The notes below the pieces were generated by a model that searched no databases, had not been told where the DNA came from, and saw only the letters and a list, made by a program, of their open reading frames with translations. From NCBI RefSeq assembly GCF_907164915.1, contig NC_061867.1, forward strand, positions 32,609,751 to 32,673,750: a stretch of DNA of 64,000 nucleotides, in the 5' to 3' direction. A program made the position numbers and the translations under genes. The DNA is from Impatiens glandulifera (lineage: Eukaryota; Streptophyta; Magnoliopsida; Ericales; Balsaminaceae). Shown here in pieces: positions 24,015 to 36,049 of this stretch (within the stretch, counting starts at the first letter, position 1; the number at the start of each line of letters is the position of its first letter).

Positions 24015-24910
24015 TCAAACATAACTATATATAATATTATATTTGTATAAAAATCTAATTTTACATTTAATAAGATTAAATTCCTTATTAAAACTCAAAA
24101 ATAATACATTAATATCATTTGAACTCACAAATTTTTTATATTATAATTGTATAAAAATAAATTCTCAAAATTCAATAAGATTAAATTTCTTATACAAACA
24201 TTAAAAATAATACATTAATATAATTTGAACTCACATATTGGTTTTGTTAACTTAGAAACTAATATTAATCCATATTAAATTACCTCCACTTTAATTTAAA
24301 ACGTTTTGAATGATAATCGAACTCGTCATATTTGATCTCTATAAAATCAATCATTCTACTTAAACTACCTTATTATATTTTATATTTTTATCAATATATT
24401 ATTTATCATTCATCTTTAGTCTCTTAATATATTAAATATTTGTGTTAATGTTAAAATATTAGTATTCATATGTTATTTTTATAATAAAATATTATATTTA
24501 AATTTTTATTTATTTATAATGGTATAAATATTAGTTTTATTAGACTACTTATTGTAAATGATTTAACTTAACTAAATTTAATATAAAAAATAATATGTGA
24601 GTATTCATTGAAATTGATAATTATGTGAGGATTGAGATAATCTAAATAAAGTCAGTAAAAGAAATTAGTACACCAACTCAGCCAATTTCTTGATTCCAAT
24701 AATCTCAATTCAATCCGTATTTTATAAAAATTCTTAAAATTTATCACCTTTTGGTGGTTGTTATTATGGAACTAGAGGCCTCCTAGAAAACACCGCCTTA
24801 AAAATAAACTAAGTTCTTCTCATTCTTTAAATATCATAACAATCACTATCACCATCTCACATTGCTATCTTATAAATAAACTAAGTTCTGAATACATAAG
24901 TGAGAAGAAG

Positions 24911-25521
24911 ATGAGTGCTGAACATCATAACCATGGTCGTTTCACATCCTCTTGGAACAAAGAAGAGAACAAAGCTTTTGAGCAAGCACTTGCAAAATAC
25001 TCTGAGGATCGTGGTGATAGTGCTATTAGATGGGCGAATATTGCAGCCAAAATTCCAGGAAAGTCAATGATAGAGATTAAGCGTCATTACGATATCTTAA
25101 TCGATGATGTTAGGCGCATAGAAACTGGCTTCATCCCTCTACCAAACTATGAATTAAGCATCGATGAAGAAGAAGGCAATGAATCAAGGCCCAAACATGA
25201 TCGTAGAAGGAGTACCCCTTGGACTGAGAATGAACATAAGTAAATTATTTTATTTTATAGCATAACTTGATTGATTTTTTTCCGGAATTTGTTGGATTGA
25301 TTTTTGTGTGTAGATTATTTCTGTTAGGTTTGCAAATGTATGGAAAAGGTGATTGGCGGAGCATAGCTCGTAAGTCTGTTGTGACGAGGACTGCAGCTCA
25401 AGTCGCAAGCCACGCGCAGAAGTACTTTGCTCGTCAAAATGAAATTCTTGCAGATTCGGTTGGCATGCCCATCGAACTTCCTCCCTTCACACCTCAAATA
25501 TGGGATGCACCCTCTCAATGA
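24911..25521 (+). CDS. Two-MYB-domain transcription factor (DIVARICATA/SRM1-like), copy B
   Basis: Tandem duplicate of the gene at 18432. Exons are 24911-25239 and 25314-25521, intron 25240-25313 (74 bases), 178 residues, intact. Both MYB domains are retained, including SHAQKYF. It differs from copy A at five residues: Ile before RW in the first domain, Ser in YELS, Arg in HDR, Ala in KYFA just after the motif, and Thr in PPFT. By eye all six base differences in the coding exons change amino acids and none is silent. The near-identical upstream region suggests the copies began with the same promoter. Confidence 0.92.
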
Positions 25522-27290
25522 AAATAATCAAATTAACAATAGAAACAATTTGGTTGGTGGAATTTGTATTAGAATAATAAAGATTGTTACATTGGTTTAT
25601 TTGCATCTTCTTGTACTTGTTAGCTTTGTATCAATAAATCAAATAATGATTTTCAACTTTCCAGAAGATGTTTTTGGTATTCTTTTTTTTTTTATAATTG
25701 AATAGTGCAAAACTAAAAACTTTAAAAAGTAATTAATATTGATATCATTAATAATTTAATTTATTATTTTCTTAAGAAAAGAAAGATGAATATTTTATTG
25801 TATAAAAAAATATCAATTGGAGCCCCCCATTATATATAGGGTTGGTGTGCCACCCATGAACTTTGAAAATCAACCCCTTCTATAATACATCATTTCTTGA
25901 AGATCTACTTAGAATTAAAAAGTTTAATTCCTTATGCCCAAGACCAAGAATAAAATTATAATTGAAGATGGTGTAAAGAATGCAATCGATAAACATCAAT
26001 AGAGGATTACAGTAAAATTACAATATTAAACATAAGAATTTTATTGATTTATTTTGTATTGTTCAAAGAATTCTCCTGCATCCACTTTGCAAGGACATGG
26101 TATCTTATAAATTCAACAAATTGTACTTAATTCCTTAATAATTTAAATTTCAATATGAACTCAAAAATATATATTATTCTTGATTAGATTCTAGTTTAGA
26201 TCAAAGTATTACAACAAAAAAAATCATGCTTTATTTTGAAGTTTCATATATCATCAGAAAAATTTAGGGTAGAACAACCTGGATTATTAAACTAGTTAAA
26301 TAAATATGTGGACAACAAAAAGGAGAGGTGGATTGTTCTATTACAATCAAAGAGGCCAGACTTCTTCTTTTCCTCTTAATATGATATGATATTGTTCTTT
26401 CTAAATTTTTCATATTAAAAATTATGTTATTTGTGAAGTAAATTTTGAGAAGGATAAAATAATTTTAAATACAAAATTTAGATAAATAGTGTTATGAGAT
26501 TATCTTATAATAAATTAAAATCGAGGTACAAATAACACTGATAATATTTTTTTCATATAAAAATTATAAACAAACAAGTCATAGATTAATATATCTTGCC
26601 ATTTGTAAAGTTTATTATTTGAATTTTCATATTAAATAAAGTTAAAATCACTTTAATATTTTATTTTAACAATTTTAAAAGTAATTATAATTTTAATTCT
26701 AACAAAAAGAAAATATAATTAATTAAAAAAAGTGAATAATTGTTCCTCTCTATCCTTATCTCCTTATCTGCAACCATTAATGTGAAAAATAATTCTCAAC
26801 TATCACTTTAAAGAAAAAATATATCAATTCAAAAAATAATTTACCAGACTCACACTTTTAATTTTGTTCACAATCCATTTGTCAATTAAAAATAAATATT
26901 AGTAATGAAGTCATGGATACATAATTCTACTCACACTTCTTTTTTTCTTTGTGTTTGGATTGAAATTAAACTCAAATCAAATCATAATTAAATATTATGA
27001 GAAGTTTATTTAGGATTAATTTGAATAATTTTGATACACAAACCAAATATGTCATTTGTTTCTTCAAACAAATTAGACTTCAAAGAGCTTTAAACCATAC
27101 ACTTTCTAAGAAATTCCAAATGAGAAACGCTTCAACAGGTTACCAACCAAACATATCTATGAGACTAAAAACTAAATTAATTTCAAAACAATTTAGACCA
27201 AGAAAATTGTAAAACGACTTAAAATCTCCTGAATTGTTACATGATCCAAAATTTCACGAAATCTAATCAGTAATAAAAATAGTATTTTTA

Positions 27291-27720
27291 ACGACAAATA
27301 TTAACCACGGCGAACATTCGCCATGGTTAATAATATTTACTAGCGTCGGCAATCAATTCGCCGTGGTTAATAATATTTAGACACTAATAAATATTAATTA
27401 TTATTAATCACGACTTTTATTGTATTCATCGTGGTTAATGTTTTGGCTTTCCCGCCACACTCCCGCCAGTATTATTAGTCACGGTTTTAGGATGAACGTC
27501 ATGGCCAAAAGTCATGTTTTCCCTCGCTTTTCCTGCCTTATTTACAGAAAATTAATAACCACAACATTATCATAAGCCGTGGTTAATAAATAATTTATTA
27601 ATCACGGGCTTTATGATAACACCGTCCTTATTAATCAATAATTTGAAATTTGCTAGTGGATAATTAATAAGGCTGGTATTATCATAAAGTCGTGGTTAAT
27701 AAATTTATTAACTAGGGTAT
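27291..27720. repeat. CCGTGGTTAA palindrome region (copy B)
   Basis: Duplicate of the 20810-21240 region, with a few substitutions (for example ATCACGACTTT for ATCATGGCTTT). Confidence 0.5.
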
Positions 27721-27724
27721 GACA

Positions 27725-28085
27725 ACGATTATTAAGGACGAAATCGTGTACGAACGATTTCTCGTACCTATCGACAAACATGATTTTGGGTACCTAACTA
27801 CAATTATAGTTTTTTAGCGGAATCATATACAAACGATCTATCACACCTATCAACATATATGATTTGGATACCTAACTACAATTAGGGTTTAAAACGGAAT
27901 TATGTACGAACGATCTTATGTACCCAATGACATATAGGGTTTAAATACCTAACTACAATTAAGGTTTTTATCGGAATCCTATACAAACGATCTATCACAC
28001 CTATCAACAAATATGGTTTAGATACATAACTACAATTAGGGTTTAACATGAATCATGTACGAATAATGTCGTTTTCATTTATTTT
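27725..28085. repeat. 77-base tandem repeat (copy B)
   Basis: Duplicate of the 21241-21600 repeat with the same unit order. Confidence 0.7.
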
Positions 28086-28276
28086 TCCCGAGATATATAT
28101 GATAGAATAAGTATATTATGCTCTTGTAGTAGCAATCAATACTAGAGTCTAAACGAGCACAAATGGTGATTTCAATACTCAACCAACACATGAACATTTG
28201 TTTTTCTATTTTTTTTGAGATTTTTGGAGTTTATTCTGGTTCTCTTTTTAGAATTTTCATTTTTTTGTTTTTTATC

Positions 28277-29870
28277 ACCTTCTTTGAGGTTTTAGTTTGA
28301 CCTTCCTATTGAAGTTATTGACATGCGTTTGTAGTAATAGGTTTGGTTTTATACAAAGCGTTTAACCTCTTATACTCCATTAACGTTAGTTAGTCATATC
28401 GAGATTTGAGCTAGTCTTCATCTATGACATGACTTTGTAAGAGTATTTTTAGAGTTTGAATCTCTATTTCGATGAGTTGTACAACGTCCATGCCGTAAAC
28501 CAAAGAGTAAGGAGTCTCATCCACTAAAGTTTGAGCGGTGGTACAATGTCCCATAAGGCATATGACAACTTCTCGTGTGAGTCCTTATATGTGCTAGTCA
28601 TCTTTTTGATGATCCTAATCACATTTTTATTTGTCTCTTTCACCACACCATTTTTTTGGGGTTTATAAGATGATAATTTGTGATACTCGATTTTGAACTC
28701 GTTAAGAAGTTGCAATACTTTCCTTTGGAAGTGTCGACCATTGTCTGAAATCAGCGCGTGACGAACTTCATATCTAGCGATGATGCTAGTTTGGATGAAC
28801 TTTGCCATTTTAGATGATTTCAAGACTTTTTAGGAGGCTGTTTCAACCCATGGTGAAGTAGTCTATAGCGACGAGTATAAACTCATGTTTATTTGATGCG
28901 TGGGGATATATTTTCACGATTACGTCGATGCCCCATATAGAAAAGGAACATGGAGATGTAATGTTGTAGAGGAGCGAGACCGGTGTATGTTTCAGGTTAG
29001 TATATATTTGGCATTGATGTCAACTCTTTACATAACTCACACATTCTTTTTTGAGTTTTGCCAATAATATCCTAGATTGTGTATTTTCTTGACAAAATCC
29101 ATTTCATTCATGTGTGGGCCACATGTCCCTACATGTACGTCTTCCATGATTCTCTTAGATTCATTATTATTTATGTAGAGCATGTTAGCCTATTGGCAAT
29201 CCAAGCATAGTTGGTGGAATATTGGCACCCCAACGCCCGTCGTTCCTTAACTCAGGAATGGGAAGGTTATTCTCCATACATAATGTACTACTAGAGAGTA
29301 TCATACCAGGGTTTAGTAGCATTCTCAAAAGAAGTTGATGCTCTTGATTCAAAAGAAGGTCGTTTCTTTTTTCAAATTTTTATAGGTTTGACTTTAATTT
29401 TGTTAGGAATTTGATTAATGGTTGCCAAAATATCCAGAGCATCCGCGAAGCAGTTTTGTCTTCTTGGAGTGTGAACAAATGATTCTTGATCGAATTTATT
29501 CATGAGTTTGGTCAAGTGGGCGTGGTAGAGTTTCAGGTTTTTCCCTTTAACTTACCACGTGACACTAGCTTAGCATACGACCAAGTTAGAGTCACCAACG
29601 ACTTCTAGCTTAGTTACCCCTATTTCATATACCAATTTGAGACCTGAGAGGCATGCCTCGTATTTGGCCTTGTTATTGGTGACGGGATATTCGAGTTTTA
29701 TGGATATTGGGTTGTACGTCCTTTAAGGTCAACTAACAAAATCTCAATTCTATAACTCTACTTTCCGGAAGCTCCTTCAAATATTAGTTTCCATGTGTAT
29801 AATCTTATACTCATAATTCCTTCGTCGGGAAATTCAAGTTTGTCTTTATTCAAGGAGGATAAAGTGCGAA
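28277..29870 (-). pseudogene. Ty3/Gypsy RNase H-integrase fragment, degenerate
   Basis: The clearest part is at 28823-28524 on the - strand: an integrase core with HALISDNGRHF, LLNEFKIEYHKLSSYKPQ and NGVVKETNKNV. The pattern fits the Tat/Ogre-like Gypsy integrase. The glutamate expected in the NG.VE..NKN motif is replaced by lysine. Further right (29300-29870) stop-ridden RNase H-like sequence follows. A second copy lies at 45137-47440. Confidence 0.82.
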
Positions 29871-30367
29871 AACTCTTTCCCGAGTATCACCAAACTACGA
29901 TCTGAAACAAAACTCTAGTCAATACGTTTGTATACGTATGCAAACTTTTATTGATTTTTCAAAAATAAATTGGTGACTCTATTTCAAAATAAATAATATT
30001 TTAAAATAATTTTGTTTAATTATTTTAAACTAAAGGATTTTAAAACTCAAATTGTGATTTGATTATCATAAATTCTAGATTATTTAAAATTGAACCTCGA
30101 AATTAATTATTTTTAATTAATTTCAAATAGCGGTTAAGAATCAATGATATCTTTAAAAAATAATGTTTTATTCTAAAAGAGAATTTTTAATACGCAAACT
30201 GATGTTGAAGTTCTCGAACCTCGAGCTTTCTCCAAAAACGAATGCAAGAGATTTTTTCGGGAGTTACAAGGGTGTTTGTTCCCTTTTCAAATAAGTCTTA
30301 TGTAAATCAATTAGATAAGTGTAAAACAATTTTTAAAAAGCCAAAAATTTGTGTTGAGCTAAACTTC
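29871..30367 (-). other. Leader-like region of the minus-strand Gypsy element
   Basis: Lies between the RNase H remnant and the putative primer-binding site. No gag frame is seen. An intact element would have gag, protease and RT here, so most of the coding region is missing. Confidence 0.5.
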
Positions 30368-30398
30368 AAATGTCCCCAACGGAGTCACCAAAGAAATT
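30368..30398 (-). other. Putative tRNA primer-binding site of Gypsy element
   Basis: On the - strand it reads TTGGTGACTCCGTTGGGGA, close to the TGGCGACTCY.NTGGGGA-type site I recall for Tat/Ogre-like plant Gypsy elements. It lies immediately inside a TGTAACACC-like LTR edge (near 30400 on +). Confidence 0.6.
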
Positions 30399-31700
30399 GT
30401 AACACCATGAAATCATTCGTCTCTTTATTTTTATTATTTTAAGAATTCTAAGTCTTTTTAATTCCTAAATATATTTTAGAAAATATTTTAAATGAGTCGG
30501 GAATTGACTTTTGAATGATAGACTCATTATATAATGTTTCCAAAATTAAGAAAATATTTAGTGAAATTAAATACTTTTTAGATATTTTATTTTGGTTCGG
30601 GGCTTAGTTACACTTAGGAAAGGCACTCGTGCTTACTCATTTGTACCCGTTACAACGACAATCTCTACTTAAAATTTTTGGCCAATTTTAAAACTATATT
30701 GTTTTACCCCTTTAATTTGTAGATGATTTAAATTATAATCATTAAAAATATTAAAAATTCAAATTTTAAATCATACCTGGAGATAAAATTTTGATTGATT
30801 TTTATACTTTTTGGATTTAGTAGCGGGTCAATTCTGTTCGCGGGATGGGTGTGCATTGACATAGGTCAACTGTTATATGGTGTCTAAGCGATTAGGGCAG
30901 TCGTCGACCAGAAGCAAGTCATTTGGTCGTTCATCAAACAACGTTTCTAGATGATAATCTCGACCGCAAATGAAATAAGATATGAACCAGAAATATTTTT
31001 TAGAAACCAACAACTAACTCAATTAACAGATCTAAATATTTACTAATCAAAACACATGTATTTAACTCAATTTTTTAAGTAGTGACCAAAGAGACACTTT
31101 CTAGCAACTACTTCAGTTTTTTTAAACAATAATATTTGAAATATTATTTGAAATGTAAACGAGATTGAGTTAAAAAGTCATTAAACAATAATAATTGAAA
31201 TATTATTTGAAATGTAAACAACGAGATTGAGTTAAAAAGTCGCTAATGTAAGACGATCTTAACTTATATAAGACAACAAGGACATATCCACTGTTTTAAA
31301 TTTTTTATTCAAAAATATAAAAGAAAAAAGATTTCACAAATCTACTCTACAATACAATAAATAAATCCACCTAAATTTTATATTACCAAATTTAAATAAA
31401 TTAAAAATAATTATAGGCTATTTTTTTGAGAATTATAAATATAAATAAATAAATAAATAAATAAAACAAATAAGGCATAAGCCTTTTGACCTAAACCAAA
31501 CAAGGCCCTAGGCCAGAATCTTTATCAGCTAGGTTTGTTTTGCTAAATCCTATTTTTGGTTACTCATCTCACGTTCTGACAACTCTTGAAAGACTAGTCT
31601 TCTCTCCCATTTTACGAGTTTCGAGAAGAAAGTAAGCTAATAAATTTTTAGCAAATCAAATCGGCAAAATAATGTTTTTCAAAACACTACTAACTAAATG
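30399..31700 (-). mobile_element. Probable Gypsy LTR (5' LTR of minus-strand element), right edge uncertain
   Basis: Begins next to the PBS at TGTAACACC. Contains GTACCCGTTACAACGACAATCTC-like sequence (about 30645-30670) of the kind seen in Tat/Ogre LTRs. The distal part (about 31495-31690) reappears inverted at 40735-40912. A 62-base tandem duplication with TTGAAATATTATTTGAAATG lies at about 31122-31240. Exact LTR ends are not established. Confidence 0.5.
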
Positions 31701-32076
31701 AGTCGAGTTTACCATTTTGGTTCCTTGTCCCGTGTATTTCAAGCGATTCGAGAGGAAATTAAAACATGGAGTTATTTACTTATTCAAATAAATGAACTAA
31801 TATAATTGATTTTGTAATTATAACTTATTTTAGTATTATTTTTAAGTTAATTATATATATATATAATAATATATAATTACTGTTTTGTTAAAGTAAACTT
31901 TCGATTTACGAATTTAAAAATGTACAATTAATGATTTTAAGTAAAATCTCTATTTTGATTGTCTCTTATGATTTTTAATTCAATTTATAATTTTTGAATC
32001 TATATATAGATAATGAATTTTTACACCTAAATTTATAACCCAAATATAAATTTTTGGTTTTTCCTGGAAGACTTAA

Positions 32077-35055
32077 TAGAAGATGAATGTTTGTGTTTTG
32101 ATTGCAAGCATCCCACCGAGGTTTGATGTTTAGTAAAGAGGGTGATCGAGAAAAAAAGGGATCGTTGGCTAGTCTCCCAAACGAGAAATCTACAATAGGC
32201 GCGCATGGATAAAAGGGAATTAAATGGGTGTCAAGGGATTTGAACCCAGACCCCAATAGACTTGTCCCACTTTGCTTCCCGAATTAGGCATGAGCCTCGT
32301 TCATCTGCAGATGGCCCCTGAACCAGCTGATCTCCGGAAGTGACTATCAATCTTTAAACTAGGCCCAACCCTAATTCTTTAAAGCCTATTTGCCTTATAT
32401 TTATTTATTTTAATCCATTTTATATTAAAATGCCTTAAACGATTTTCTAAAACTCTAAAAATAAAATAAAAAATAGATTATAATATTTTCATCAACTTTT
32501 TGAGCTTAAAACTTTTCACCGCTCCATAAAATAAAAAAATATTCTTGGATGATTCTTATATTTTTCCTGACTTTTGTGTGAATTAACTTCGAATTTGAGA
32601 TACTGTCTGAGTTGACACTTTATTCTATTTCATAAAACTTGTATGGATTGTCGGTTTTATTATTTTTTAGATACATATGTTTAACATGGGTACAATAGAC
32701 ACATGTTTAGGGACCTAATGAGCATGACCCTTAGACATAGACTGAAATTAGGTTTAGTAACTTGTATATTTAGAATTTAATTTAAAATTGTATTGTAATT
32801 TGTCGTGTTTTAAAAAAATCAATAATTTCAGAGTAGAGATCGCTCTTTGGATGAGCGTGTGGGCCATAGCGCCGAGTTCCTTTTTCACACGTAACTAAGC
32901 ACCGAACCTAATTAAGGTTTTTTTTCTAGTTTCTTAAAGAGTAAATAGGTAGCGAATCTTTTTAGTCAAAACATATTTATGAATAAATTCGAACACATGA
33001 AGCATGTCATTTCGGTTTCTCATCCCATTCGGGATTCAAGAGAAATGTAAGGCATTAAACTAAAATATGTCTTGAGTCGATAACTCTAGATGGAGATTTT
33101 TGAAATACGTACATACTCGTGTATTGATTTGTATCTATTATGAGTGCAGACCTAGTGACTATCCATTAACAATATAACATAAATTATATGCTTTTAAATA
33201 AACTATTAAGATTTTGAAAAGAAGTTTGATACACTTCATTAATAACACTTTATTCTATATATGAACATGCTAAAATTTATTTTTTTAAGTACAAAACAAA
33301 AGTTAATCCCCTATAGTATAACAGTCGTATTGAAAAATGTGATATATAAAAATTCAAAATAAACTATTCTAATTCAAATATAATCATTATTTTTGAGAAA
33401 AAGGGAGTTCTAGATGTTTTAATACATTAACAATAGAATTATCAATAAAATTAGCCTTGTAAAAAATTGAGTTAGGATTCACCTCAATTGTTTTTTCAAG
33501 TAGCGATGTTGAATTAACATACGATGAATAAATGATAAATAGCTCTTGAATTAGTTCAACATAATTAGTAATCTTGTTATTCTTCATTTGTGCATTTAAA
33601 ATTTATTGTTTGTAAGTTTGCGTGACAAATTGAAATGCTTACTTCCTATCAAAATTATTTTGTAAGGTTCCCTTTAGGTTTTAATCATTTATAATATTTT
33701 GCAAGAACAAAAAAAAACATTTTAAAGTATAATTTTGTTTCAAAATCAAATTAATCACATTTATCATCATCATACTTATAGTAGTTAAATTATCGATATT
33801 TTGAATTTATCAAAAATACTGGATTGCAACATACCAAAAATATCAATATTTTGATATATCAAAAAAATCGGTACGGTATAGTACTAATAACGAAATTATT
33901 AGTATGAGTTTTCAAATTTTTTTATATACCAAAATAATATTTATAAGTAATTACTATTGAAATTATAGTATGGTAGAATATACAATGTCAGCACTTTAAG
34001 TATTATCATTTTGTATTATTGAATTAAATTTATAATTTTACGTATTTTTATATATAAGTTTTTGACCCAATTCGTATATTGACCAACATATTATTAATAT
34101 TAGTTTACAATTGTATGAGATACAAAACAAAATGGGTATTTAAGTTCCATCTCTAATAATTCATTAATTATAATATATTTTTGTTAACGTGAACTAATAA
34201 TTAATAAAACATAACTTTTGTGTTCAAAAAAACTATATCCTCTAACATTAAAAAAACAAATACTTACAAAATAAATTAATAAAAAGTATTAAAATTATAT
34301 AAACGCGATGTCGCACCATCATCGAACTTTTGTTTCTATTTAATAAGTTACAAGTTCAAGACTTATATATATTAATTTTATTTTTAAATTTAATCGTTTC
34401 AAATTTTATAGAAGGATCAACCCGCAAATTAACAACCCGGCCGTTTACTATCACAAAATAAACTGTGCATTGTGATACGAGGATTGGATAATATTTAATT
34501 TAAAACAAACTTTTTATGTGATTAATATTATTTGACACAATTGAACTGAATTTTAAATCATGTTTAGATTCTAAAAACACTTCTCATAAATTTTTTTATC
34601 TTGGCTTATTTTGATTAGACATAATTTCTTCATTTTTATTTTAAAAGTTTAATATGACTCGCTATTCTAAATTTTGATAGTGAGATCACTCAACTTTTGA
34701 CATTTTAACTATATATATATTCTAATATGTGTTATTTTTATAGAAATATAATTTAAAAACAGAGTCTTTTTGACATATTTAAGTTGTCATTATTTCTTAA
34801 TTTGAATTTGAACAAATTCTTGTTTTAGTAGTTTATTTAAAATATTTATTTTATTAGCAAGAAAAACAAACAACATTATTAACCTTGAAATTAGAAGGAG
34901 AATTCATAAATCTAAATAAAATTAGAAACTCATATTATTCATGTTTTGTTTATTATAGGAATATTATATCCCAAAAATAACAACTTTCACGTTAATTTAT
35001 AGTGTTTGAAGTAAAATTGGAATCTGTGACCTTTGGTTTCTAAGACATCAGCCAC
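32077..35055. repeat. Segmental duplication, third partial copy (matches 13319-16368)
   Basis: The same sequence order as 13319-16368 over about 3 kb, with small indels and substitutions. It includes only the first ~100 bases of the MYB unit (from about 34962) and stops after CAGCCAC. The (TA)n run is reduced near 34711. No gene. Confidence 0.88.
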
Positions 35056-35750
35056 ACATTTTTTCCACCTTAAAGTTTCTGTAAAATGGGTCCGTAATTA
35101 TCTCGACTCTTCTACCGGTCTGATTTAATGTCGTCATCTAATTTGTTACTAGAAAAACTATGAAAGAATGTAAACTTTTGCTTGTTTGCTTTTCTTTCTA
35201 TCTTTTTTTAGAGATTCTTTTCAGGGAAAGGACATCGACGTTTTGGCCCATACGCCCGTCTAGTTGGACGGTGTCTATTATGAAGTTATTGACATAAGAC
35301 ATGACAATTTTATACTATTTATTTAAGATAACCTATCTTAGAAGTGCTTCAAAAAAATCTCATTTCTAGAATATAAGGATCCATACGCGATCTATTCATA
35401 ATCATGCTCTTACATTTCAAGTGGCACATAAAAATAAAAAACTAAAAAATAAGGGTAAAAATATACATGTTTGCAACTGAGAAAAACGTGATTAGAATTT
35501 GAAATCACTCTAAAAATTAAAGTTAAAATTAGTGCACAAAAAACCAAACATAATTTAAGAATTATTTTAGAATCTTCATCAAATATTTTAAACTTATAGA
35601 ACTCAAGATATACATACAAGAAGTTTGAAAAATAGAGAAATATCCCAACAATCCCTAAAATGAAAATAATTTCTAGACTTGTTAAAAATATATTTAAAAT
35701 TCTTTAATATTTTTTTTCATAATTTTATAAAATCATTTGGTGTGTTTGGT
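35056..35750. other. Intergenic, nothing recognised
   Basis: A GC patch at 35220-35290 has no motif. The short minus-strand open frame at 35410-35619 is not supported as a gene. Confidence 0.5.
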
Positions 35751-35960
35751 AACCCTGAAATTGGCATTAAAATTGGAATTAGAATTGGAATTGGAATTGG
35801 AATTGGAGGGTCCAATTCCAATTCTTATGTTTGGTAGACACTTTAATATTAAGAATTGGAATTAGAATTCCAATGGAATTCAATATAGTGTAATTTTATA
35901 GTTCTAAATTCCAACATTTTTAGGTCGGAATTGCAATTCCAATATTTTTTTTACTTATTC
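35751..35960. repeat. GGAATT microsatellite with inverted counterpart
   Basis: (TTGGAA)n-like repeats at about 35758-35805 face AATTCCAATTCC-type complements to about 35945, giving a foldback. GTGTTTGGTAACC at the left and GTTTGGTAGACAC inside recur. Possibly a small MITE-like element. Confidence 0.6.
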
Positions 35961-36049
35961 AACACGTTTTTAATTCATTTAACAAATGTTTTATTTATTT
36001 AACATGTGACTTGCTTAATACGTTTTTAGTTTTAATAAGTATGTAACTC

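Larger units (their letters stand above)
22740..28461. repeat. MYB-bearing tandem duplication unit, copy B
   Basis: Same order as copy A (MYB gene at 24911-25521). It lacks about 767 bases corresponding to 21791-22557 of copy A. Its trinucleotide (AAT)n run at about 23976-24011 is longer than in copy A (about 17515-17533). After 28461 it continues into Gypsy sequence not found at the end of copy A. Confidence 0.92.
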
